From: Coriobacteriia bacterium
GTDB lineage: Bacteria > Actinomycetota > Coriobacteriia > WRKU01
DNA: 5,016 nucleotides
Direction: 5' to 3'
Assembly: GCA_009784095.1 (NCBI GenBank)
Contig: WRDL01000100.1
Span: 1 to 5,016 of the forward strand
Within the stretch, counting starts at the first letter, position 1, and the number at the start of each line of letters is the position of its first letter. The notes under the pieces are model-generated. The model was not told the DNA's origin and did not search any database. It worked only from the letters and a program-made list of their open reading frames with translations. Positions 1 to 5,016 of this stretch are shown in pieces. The position numbers were made by a program, and so were the translations under genes.

Positions 1-22
1 ACGTAAAAAGGAAGGTGAGTGA
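1..22 (+). CDS. Possible 3' end of the upstream gene, probably nuoJ (partial)
   Basis: Only a few codons are visible. One forward frame (from base 2) reads Arg-Lys-Lys-Glu-Gly-Glu and stops at TGA 20-22, one base before the preferred nuoK start. Another (from base 1) reads Thr and stops at TAA 4-6. The charged tail ending at 22 would match the very short gene spacing in the rest of the operon, so it is my preferred reading, but the sequence does not decide between them. The identity as nuoJ rests only on the usual nuoJ-nuoK order of complex I operons; nothing in these few residues identifies the protein. Confidence 0.35.
8..18 (+). promoter_or_regulatory. Shine-Dalgarno sequence of nuoK
   Basis: The run AAGGAAGGTGA is a near match to the anti-Shine-Dalgarno complement (TAAGGAGGTGA). 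It is well spaced from GTG 24 (8 bases after AAGGAAGG). GTG 15 overlaps this run and would leave only 2 bases after AAGGA, so the site favours the start at 24. Confidence 0.6.
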
Positions 23-23
23 C

Positions 24-350
24 GTGAACGTCTTTGAAGCGCAAGTCGGCATCGAAGCCTTCATGATCCTTGCCGCGGTCCTGTTCTGTATCGGACTGTA
101 TGGGATGCTCTCGAAAAAATCGGTCATTCAGATCATCATGTCGATCGAGCTGATGGCGATGGCGCTCACGATAAACGTGGTCGCGATCAATCGCTGGGTC
201 ACTCCCGATGAGATGACCGGCTGGTTCTTCGCGCTGTTCGAGATGGCGTTGGCCGCCGCCGAACTCGGTTTCGGGTTCGCGCTGGCTATTGCGCTCTATC
301 GTGTCGCGAAGAGTGCTGAGATCAACGACTTCGAAGATCTGAAGGGATAG
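24..350 (+). CDS. nuoK: NADH-quinone oxidoreductase subunit K (NuoK)
   Basis: NuoK is a small membrane subunit of complex I (MrpC-like), lying between the quinone-site end of the membrane arm and the antiporter-like subunits. It helps couple quinone reduction to proton pumping. The product is 108 residues (E. coli about 100) with three hydrophobic helices at roughly 12-30, 33-55 and 66-92. The two family glutamates are present: Glu42 in helix 2 (motif SIELM, matching E. coli Glu36) and Glu80 in helix 3 (motif LAAAE, matching Glu72). The end, NDFEDLKG, resembles the usual NuoK C-terminus. GTG 24 is chosen because the Shine-Dalgarno sequence is well placed for it; GTG 15 would add Met-Ser-Asp. 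An additional Glu73 lies in helix 3, seven residues before Glu80, where family members usually have a hydrophobic residue. The stop is 6 bases before the preferred nuoL start. Identification is secure; only the start is uncertain. Confidence 0.95.
   Translation: MNVFEAQVGIEAFMILAAVLFCIGLYGMLSKKSVIQIIMSIELMAMALTINVVAINRWVTPDEMTGWFFALFEMALAAAELGFGFALAIALYRVAKSAEINDFEDLKG
341..347 (+). promoter_or_regulatory. Shine-Dalgarno sequence of nuoL, inside the end of nuoK
   Basis: GAAGGGA lies in the last codons of nuoK and ends 9 bases before ATG 357. The same heptamer occurs at 2321-2327 with the same 9-base spacing before nuoM, whose start is unambiguous. This parallel favours ATG 357 over GTG 351 as the nuoL start, since GTG 351 would be only 3 bases away. 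Confidence 0.6.
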
Positions 351-356
351 GTGACG

Positions 357-2333
357 ATGCAGTATTCAGCGCTTCTGATCCCCACTCTTCCGATCCTGGC
401 GTTTCTCGTGCTGTTATTATTGCCACAAAGGTGGCGCAACAAGTTGATGATCATTGCACCTGCGGCGATGATCACCAGTGCGGTGCTGGCGATCGAGAAC
501 GTCATACGCTACTATCCGGGACGCATGATGCTCGTACCGATCTATCACTTTGTCTATGAGCTCGGGTCGGTCGCCGAGAAGACGCTCAACATGGCGATCA
601 GCGTCGATTCCATCGGTATGCTGATGCTCGCGATGGTCACCATCGTCGGCGCGTGCGTGCAAGTCTACTCACTGAGCTATATGAAAGATGACGAGCGCCG
701 TGGTTGGTACTTCACCGTCATGTCGCTCTTTACCGCCGCGATGCTCATTCTCGTCATGTCCGGAGACCTCCTGTTGATCTTCGTGATGTGGGAGGTCATG
801 GGAGTGTGCTCCTACCTCCTGATCGGGTTCTGGTATCGCGAGAAGGCGCCGCGTCAAGCCTCACAGAAGGCATTTCTCGTGACACGTGCCGCCGACTGCG
901 GATTCTTCATCGCGCTCGCCGCGATATTCATGGCGAGCGGGACGTTCAAGATCGACCAGATCATCGCGAGCGCGCCGAGTTGGCCCACCTGGGTGGTGGG
1001 CGTGGTCTGCGTGGGGCTCTTGTGGGCGGCGATGGGCAAATCGGCCCAGTTCCCGCTCAACGTATGGCTTCCCGACGCGATGGCCGGACCGACTCCCGGA
1101 TCGGCGCTCATCCACGCTGCGACGATGGTCGCCGCCGGTGTGTTCCTGATCGCACGGATGCTCCCGATATTCGAGCTCTACCCGCTGGTCATGACGATCA
1201 TGTGCTGGATCGGTATCATCACCGCGATCCTCGGTGCCGCGCTTGCGTGTTTCCAAGAGGATCTCAAAGGGGTACTCGCATTCTCGACGATCTCGCAGCT
1301 GGGTGCGATGTTCATCGCGCTGGGCGCCGGAAGCGCCGTCATCGCGCTGTACCACCTGATGACCCACGCATTCTTCAAATCACTGCTGTTCTTGGCCGCC
1401 GGGATCATCATCCACGCGGTCCATACCCAAGATATCAACAAGATGGGCGGACTGGCAAAACGGATGCCCTGGACGACCGGGGTATTTGCGATCGGCTCGC
1501 TCGCATTGGCAGGGGTCTTTCCACTCTCCGGGTTTTTCAGCAAGGACGAGATCTTCACCGTACTCTTCCACGAGCATTACTATCTGCGGTTCGCATTCAT
1601 GGCGCTTATGGGCATGCTGACCGCGCTCTATGTCACCAAGACGTTTTTGAGGGTCTTTCTCGGACCGGACCGACATCCCGACGCGCACGACGGGTCGCTC
1701 ATCGAGATGATACCGGTCACCGTTCTTGCCGCCATCACACTCTTCGGCGGTCTGGGGTCGGTGGCGTTCGTACGCTATCTGGGATACGAAGGTCACTGGC
1801 CGAGCCTCTTGATCGCGGGCATCTCGAGTCTGGCGGTCCTTGTCGGCGCCACATTCGGGTTCCTTGCCTATCGCGGGGTATTCGATAAATACAAACCGGC
1901 GCTCCATCCGATCGGGGTCGCATTCGATCATCGTCTCTATACCGATGACGCCTATGACACCGGTATCGTGCGCCCATTCATCTGGCTCTCCGACCGACTC
2001 TGGGCGTTCGATAACAAAGTCATCGACGGTATCGTCAACGGGGTCGTCGCGCTCTATCTGCAACTCACTCAGTTCGGCAGTTGGTTCGATCACACGATCA
2101 TCGATGGCATCGTCAACGGGGTCAGCGCGGCCTATGTCGGATTGACCACGCTTACCCATCGCTTCGATCTCGGGATCATCGACGGGTTCATCAACGGGCT
2201 GGCCGATGTCTCGCACCGATTCGGTCACGCGTTTCGTGCACTCCAGACCGGAAGGCTTCACACGTATCAACGTATCGCTATTGGAAGTGCCATCGCCTTG
2301 TTATTCGTCATTGTTGTGTTGAAGGGAATGTAG
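357..2333 (+). CDS. nuoL: NADH-quinone oxidoreductase subunit L (NuoL)
   Basis: NuoL is the distal antiporter-like proton-pumping subunit of complex I. The product is 658 residues from ATG 357, longer than E. coli NuoL (613). GTG 351 would add two residues but is less well spaced from the ribosome site. Matches to E. coli functional residues are visible: Glu146 in MWEVMGVCSYLLIGF (Glu144), Asp180 in TRAAD (Asp178), Lys228 in GKSAQFPL (Lys229), His253 in SALIHAATM (His254), Lys304 in EDLKGVLAFST (Lys305), His333 and His337 in YHLMTHAFFK (His334, His338), Lys341 (Lys342) and Lys396 in GFFSKDEI (Lys399). The C-terminal part (VRPF near 538, then the LQTG motif near 629-632) is the lateral amphipathic helix typical of complex I NuoL, followed by a last membrane helix at about 638-656. 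This rules out a stand-alone Mrp antiporter. Odd points: three 26-residue repeats at 551-628, and Gly instead of the usual Arg after Lys304. Confidence 0.97.
   Translation: MQYSALLIPTLPILAFLVLLLLPQRWRNKLMIIAPAAMITSAVLAIENVIRYYPGRMMLVPIYHFVYELGSVAEKTLNMAISVDSIGMLMLAMVTIVGACVQVYSLSYMKDDERRGWYFTVMSLFTAAMLILVMSGDLLLIFVMWEVMGVCSYLLIGFWYREKAPRQASQKAFLVTRAADCGFFIALAAIFMASGTFKIDQIIASAPSWPTWVVGVVCVGLLWAAMGKSAQFPLNVWLPDAMAGPTPGSALIHAATMVAAGVFLIARMLPIFELYPLVMTIMCWIGIITAILGAALACFQEDLKGVLAFSTISQLGAMFIALGAGSAVIALYHLMTHAFFKSLLFLAAGIIIHAVHTQDINKMGGLAKRMPWTTGVFAIGSLALAGVFPLSGFFSKDEIFTVLFHEHYYLRFAFMALMGMLTALYVTKTFLRVFLGPDRHPDAHDGSLIEMIPVTVLAAITLFGGLGSVAFVRYLGYEGHWPSLLIAGISSLAVLVGATFGFLAYRGVFDKYKPALHPIGVAFDHRLYTDDAYDTGIVRPFIWLSDRLWAFDNKVIDGIVNGVVALYLQLTQFGSWFDHTIIDGIVNGVSAAYVGLTTLTHRFDLGIIDGFINGLADVSHRFGHAFRALQTGRLHTYQRIAIGSAIALLFVIVVLKGM
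2007..2240 (+). repeat. Three tandem 78-bp (26-residue) repeats in the NuoL C-terminal arm
   Basis: Copies lie at 2007-2084, 2085-2162 and 2163-2240, exactly 78 bases each and in frame. Each begins Phe-Asp and carries the core (V/I)IDG(I/F)(V/I)NG(V/L) at the same offset: VIDGIVNGV, IIDGIVNGV and IIDGFINGL. At DNA level the 24-base core (2022-2045, 2100-2123, 2178-2201) matches at 22 of 24 positions between copies 1 and 2, and at 19 of 24 between copies 1 and 3. The second halves of the copies have diverged more. No proline occurs in the three copies, which fits continuous helix. The LQTG motif follows directly, so the repeats sit in the lateral helix region between the antiporter core and the final membrane segment. 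Confidence 0.85.
2321..2327 (+). promoter_or_regulatory. Shine-Dalgarno sequence of nuoM, inside the end of nuoL
   Basis: GAAGGGA lies 9 bases before ATG 2337 and overlaps the last codons of nuoL (Lys-Gly-Met-stop). A ribosome finishing nuoL would be positioned on this site, so coupled translation is likely. Confidence 0.6.
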
Positions 2334-2336
2334 TTC

Positions 2337-3806
2337 ATGCTTACCGTTATCATGTTTCTTCCTCTGATCGCCGTCCTGATCTGCGCGCTTTTGCCGAAGA
2401 GCGCGGAAGGATTCGCAAAATGGGTCGCACTGTTCATCGCGGCGCTTAACGTGGTCTTGGCGTTCTTTCTCGTCGCCACCTACAGCTTCGGCGGTGGGAT
2501 GCAGTTCGAGCAACTGGTCGAATGGATACCGCAGATCGGCATGAACTATCACGTCGGGGTCGACGGGCTCTCACTTCCGTTGGTGGTGCTCACGACCGTA
2601 CTGACGTTCCTTGCGGTGCTCGGAAGCTGGAACATCAAGGTGAAGCCGAAGTTCTACTTCGCGATGCTGATGCTTCTTTCGGTCGGTATGATCGGTGTGT
2701 TCATGGCGCTCGATTTCATCTTGTTCTACGTGTTCTGGGAGCTCGTCCTCGTACCGATGTACTTTCTTATCAACCAATGGGGCGGCGCGCGTCGTCAATA
2801 CGCCGCCATCAAGTTCTTTCTCTATACCTTCTTCGGTTCGGTGTTCATGCTCGTGGCGATCATCGCCCTGTATCTGGTCACCGGGACATTCGACATCATC
2901 GCTTTACAGAACATGGATCTACCGAGTTTCGTACCGTACGGATTCCAGTGGTGGGTCTTTGCCGCGCTCTGCCTCGGATTTGCGATCAAGGTGCCGATCT
3001 GGCCGTTTCACACGTGGCTGCCTGACGCACACGTCGAGGCACCGACCGCCGGTTCGGTCCTGCTTGCCGGTATCCTCCTGAAAATGGGTACCTACGGATT
3101 CTTGCGCATAGCGATCCCGATCCTTCCTGAGGCGTTCGAGTGGTTCCAACCGATCCTTGCCGTGCTTGCGGTGATCTCGATCGTGTATGGCGCGGCGGTC
3201 GCGTTCGCCCAGACCGATGTCAAGAAACTGGTCGCGTACTCCTCGGTATCGCATATGGGCTTTGCGATGCTCGGTATCGCTTCGGGTACCGCGATCGGTT
3301 TTGCCGCGGCGATGGCGGTCAACATCAGCCATGGTCTGACGACCGGCCTACTCTTCTTCCTGGTCGGCATGATCTATGACCGCACCCACACCCGCGAGAT
3401 ATCCAAGCTTGGCGGAGTCGCGGCGCAGATGCCGATCTACGCGGCGATATTTACACTGGCGTCGTTTGCCAGCATGGGTCTGCCGCTTCTGTCCGGATTC
3501 ATCGGTGAGTTCCTTTCGATCGTCGGTGCGTGGGAAGGCTTTGCGGCATTCGACATGCAGTGGCTGGTCGTTGTCGCGGCGATCGGTATTCTTCTCGGTG
3601 GCGCCTATATGCTCTGGCTTATCCAGCGCATGATCTTCGGTGACCCCAGTGAGGCGGTCGAAGGACAGAGCGACATGGATCTGCGTGAGATACTCGTCGT
3701 CGCTCCGCTTATCGTAGCGGTCGTTGCGTTCGGCGTGTACTGGGCATTTCTCCTCAACTACATCGATCCCGCCGCGCGCACTCTGGCGCGGTTGATCGGG
3801 GGATAG
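2337..3806 (+). CDS. nuoM: NADH-quinone oxidoreductase subunit M (NuoM)
   Basis: NuoM is the middle antiporter-like proton-pumping subunit of the complex I membrane arm, between NuoL and NuoN. The product is 489 residues (E. coli 509) and highly hydrophobic, consistent with the family's 14 membrane helices. Diagnostic motifs are VGVDGLSLPLV near residues 73-83, FWELVLVPMYF with Glu135 (matching E. coli Glu144), and IKVPIWPFHTWLPDAHVEAP with Lys218 (Lys234). Further on are LLKMGTYG with Lys249 (Lys265), DVKKLVAYSSVSHMG near 294-308, and NISHGL with His332. GFIGEF carries Glu391, the acidic residue that replaces the Lys of NuoL and NuoN at this point (E. coli Glu407). All key charged residues are conserved and nothing looks abnormal. 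ATG 2337 is the natural start, with the nuoL stop three bases upstream and in the same frame. The stop is two bases before the nuoN start. Confidence 0.97.
   Translation: MLTVIMFLPLIAVLICALLPKSAEGFAKWVALFIAALNVVLAFFLVATYSFGGGMQFEQLVEWIPQIGMNYHVGVDGLSLPLVVLTTVLTFLAVLGSWNIKVKPKFYFAMLMLLSVGMIGVFMALDFILFYVFWELVLVPMYFLINQWGGARRQYAAIKFFLYTFFGSVFMLVAIIALYLVTGTFDIIALQNMDLPSFVPYGFQWWVFAALCLGFAIKVPIWPFHTWLPDAHVEAPTAGSVLLAGILLKMGTYGFLRIAIPILPEAFEWFQPILAVLAVISIVYGAAVAFAQTDVKKLVAYSSVSHMGFAMLGIASGTAIGFAAAMAVNISHGLTTGLLFFLVGMIYDRTHTREISKLGGVAAQMPIYAAIFTLASFASMGLPLLSGFIGEFLSIVGAWEGFAAFDMQWLVVVAAIGILLGGAYMLWLIQRMIFGDPSEAVEGQSDMDLREILVVAPLIVAVVAFGVYWAFLLNYIDPAARTLARLIGG
3798..3803 (+). promoter_or_regulatory. 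Shine-Dalgarno-like sequence of nuoN, inside the end of nuoM
   Basis: GGGGGA encodes the final glycines of NuoM and ends 5 bases before TTG 3809. It supports TTG as the nuoN start, since there is no ATG or GTG nearby in that frame until ATG 3884, which would remove the first membrane helix. Confidence 0.5.
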
Positions 3807-3808
3807 TT

Positions 3809-5016
3809 TTGAGCGGCGTAGCGATCCTACTCACGGCGTACGGGCTCCTGTTACTAGGAGCGATCGTCGCGCTCTTCGGCGATATGTTGCCGCGTACCGA
3901 TGAGACGATCGCGCTCTTCGGCAGTTTTTGCGCGGGTGCCGCAGCGGTCGTTTTCGCGATCGCACCCGAGACGCTCACATTCGGTGACAAATACTTCTAT
4001 GGCCAGATCGCGCGCTTTACCTCGGTCGGGCTGTGTGTACTCATGGTGCTTTGGACGATGTGGATCTCTCGGCGGGTCGAAGGGTGGACCCGTAAAGCGG
4101 TCGCACTGGCGTTCTTCTCGATCATCGGAGCGAGTGTGCTCTCGGCCGCCCAAGAATTCATCACCTTCCTGGTCGCGTTCGAGTTGCTCGCGATGCCCTC
4201 ATTCATTCTGGTCGGATACTCGTCGCATCATCGACGTGGACTTGAAGCGGCGCTGAAGTACTTCCTCTTCTCGGTCATGGCGTCCATGATCATGACGTAT
4301 GGTATTTCGCTGATCTATGCAGCGACCGGGACGACATTCATCCCGCAGATCGATCTGAGCGGGGTCGGACCTATCGGGATCTTAGGGCTTATGATGCTCA
4401 TGATCGGGCTTTTCACCAAAGTAGCGGCGGCGCCTTTCCACTTCTGGGCACCGGACGCATACAGCGGATCGTTCGCATGGACCCTCGCGTTCGTCGGCAC
4501 CGTCGTCAAGGCGGGAGCCTCGGTCGCGTTCATTCTGATCGTATGGCATCTCTTCGACCAATCCGAGGTGCTCGCGCTCGTACTTGCGGTCATTGCGGTG
4601 CTCTCCATGGTGCTCGGGTCATTTGCCGCGCTCGTCCAGACCAATATACATCGTATTCTTTCTTATTCAGGTGTCGTCAACGCCGGATATATGATGGTCG
4701 CGCTCGTCGCGATCGAACAGGTGGGCGAGCAGGCCGTCATCGCCGCGCTCATCTTCACCTTCGTCTACGCTCTTGCAGTGATGGGGGTTCTCTTCATCAT
4801 TGCGACCGAGGGCGATCAGCTCAGCGATCTTGCCGGGCTGAGCAAAAGGCGCCCGGTCGCCGCGTGGGGGTTGGTACTCTTTTCGCTCTCACTGATCGGG
4901 GTGCCACCTCTGGTCGGTTTCTTCGGCAAGCTATTCGTTTTCATGGCCGGTATCTCGTCGCCCTATTGGATCATCGTTGTGCTCGCCACGGTCGCAAGTG
5001 CGATATCGGCGTTCTA
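3809..5016 (+). CDS. nuoN: NADH-quinone oxidoreductase subunit N (NuoN), 3' truncated by the window
   Basis: NuoN is the antiporter-like proton-pumping subunit nearest the quinone end of complex I. The frame is open from TTG 3809 to the window edge, giving 402 full codons plus two bases; about 80-90 residues are missing by comparison with E. coli NuoN (485). Conserved residues are Glu125 in FELLAMPSFILVGY (E. coli Glu133), Lys150 in ALKYFLF (Lys158), Lys204 and His211 in FTKVAAAPFHFWAPDAY (Lys217, His224), Lys234 (Lys247), Tyr286 (Tyr300) and Lys374 in GFFGKLFVF (Lys395). Two deviations stand out. The usual GAPxPV after the PDxYxG motif is replaced by a proline-free stretch with Phe222 and Trp224, and His281 stands where E. 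coli has Lys295 in NIKRLLGYSS. The TTG start is inferred from the GGGGGA site 5 bases upstream and from tight packing behind nuoM. Family assignment is secure; the start is likely. Confidence 0.95.
   Translation, partial: MSGVAILLTAYGLLLLGAIVALFGDMLPRTDETIALFGSFCAGAAAVVFAIAPETLTFGDKYFYGQIARFTSVGLCVLMVLWTMWISRRVEGWTRKAVALAFFSIIGASVLSAAQEFITFLVAFELLAMPSFILVGYSSHHRRGLEAALKYFLFSVMASMIMTYGISLIYAATGTTFIPQIDLSGVGPIGILGLMMLMIGLFTKVAAAPFHFWAPDAYSGSFAWTLAFVGTVVKAGASVAFILIVWHLFDQSEVLALVLAVIAVLSMVLGSFAALVQTNIHRILSYSGVVNAGYMMVALVAIEQVGEQAVIAALIFTFVYALAVMGVLFIIATEGDQLSDLAGLSKRRPVAAWGLVLFSLSLIGVPPLVGFFGKLFVFMAGISSPYWIIVVLATVASAISAF

Noticed and set aside
861..1367. A 168-codon minus-strand open frame opposite nuoL, and similar ones opposite nuoM and nuoN
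   Set aside because: Their composition is that of antisense shadows, with many Arg, His and Asp and no hydrophobic core. They lie wholly inside conserved genes.
704..1888. A 394-codon open frame on the + strand overlapping nuoL in another frame
   Set aside because: The translation is rich in Arg, Asp and His with no recognisable motif, while the nuoL frame over the same bases matches a known family throughout. Long shadow frames are expected with this GC content and codon use.
1380..2270. A 296-codon open frame on the minus strand opposite nuoL
   Set aside because: It is rich in Asp, Arg and Glu, and its apparent repeats (such as DPVDD and DDPVDD) are simply the antisense of the NuoL 26-residue repeats. 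There is no ribosome site or family match that I recognise.
3804..3811. A frameshift or gene fusion between nuoM and nuoN, because the nuoN frame has no nearby ATG
   Set aside because: A TTG codon with a GGGGGA site 5 bases upstream gives a normal NuoN N-terminus with a first membrane helix, and NuoM ends at a normal length.
3955..3962. GCGATCGC, the cyanobacterial HIP1 octamer
   Set aside because: I noticed only this occurrence, which is easily explained by the general GATC and CG richness. HIP1-bearing genomes show it much more often, and the proteins do not look cyanobacterial.
24..5016. A Mrp-type Na+/H+ antiporter or membrane-bound hydrogenase operon instead of complex I
   Set aside because: The K-L-M-N order, the NuoL lateral helix with LQTG and a final membrane helix, and the subunit-specific motifs (Glu391 in NuoM, Lys374 in NuoN) fit complex I. 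An Fpo- or F420-linked variant cannot be excluded, because the electron-input subunits lie outside the window.

Overview
The window is a tightly packed, single-strand (+) stretch of a respiratory complex I operon. It encodes membrane-arm subunits in the canonical bacterial order nuoK – nuoL – nuoM – nuoN, and nuoN runs off the right edge. A few bases at the left edge may be the tail of the preceding gene, expected to be nuoJ. There is no intergenic space longer than about 20 bases, no RNA gene, no insertion sequence and no sign of a promoter or terminator. The window is the interior of a longer transcript.

Organism: a bacterium of moderately high GC (roughly 55-60% by eye), with strong preference for ATC (Ile), GTC (Val), CTC (Leu) and TCG (Ser), and with GTG and TTG start codons. 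The protein sequences look like Gram-positive high-GC (Actinomycetota-type) or deep-branching anaerobe homologues to me, but that is an impression and not a placement.

Layout: 24-350 nuoK (3 membrane helices); 357-2333 nuoL (antiporter-like distal pump plus lateral helix); 2337-3806 nuoM (antiporter-like middle pump); 3809-5016 nuoN (antiporter-like proximal pump, first 402 codons). The gaps are 6, 3 and 2 bases, with purine-rich Shine-Dalgarno sequences lying inside or over the end of the upstream gene, so translational coupling is likely. NuoL, NuoM and NuoN would each form a proton-pumping channel. NuoK links them to the quinone-binding end of the arm, and the long C-terminal helix of NuoL would lie along the side of NuoM and NuoN.

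Most of this is ordinary housekeeping respiration. The points that stand out are protein-level deviations: (1) the C-terminal arm of NuoL carries three consecutive 26-residue repeats; (2) NuoN lacks the usual Pro-x-Pro signature of its first antiporter half-channel region and has His in place of the conserved Lys of the KRxLxYSS motif; (3) NuoK has an additional Glu inside its third membrane helix. GATC is also strongly over-represented in the DNA. I found no evidence of a new genetic system here.
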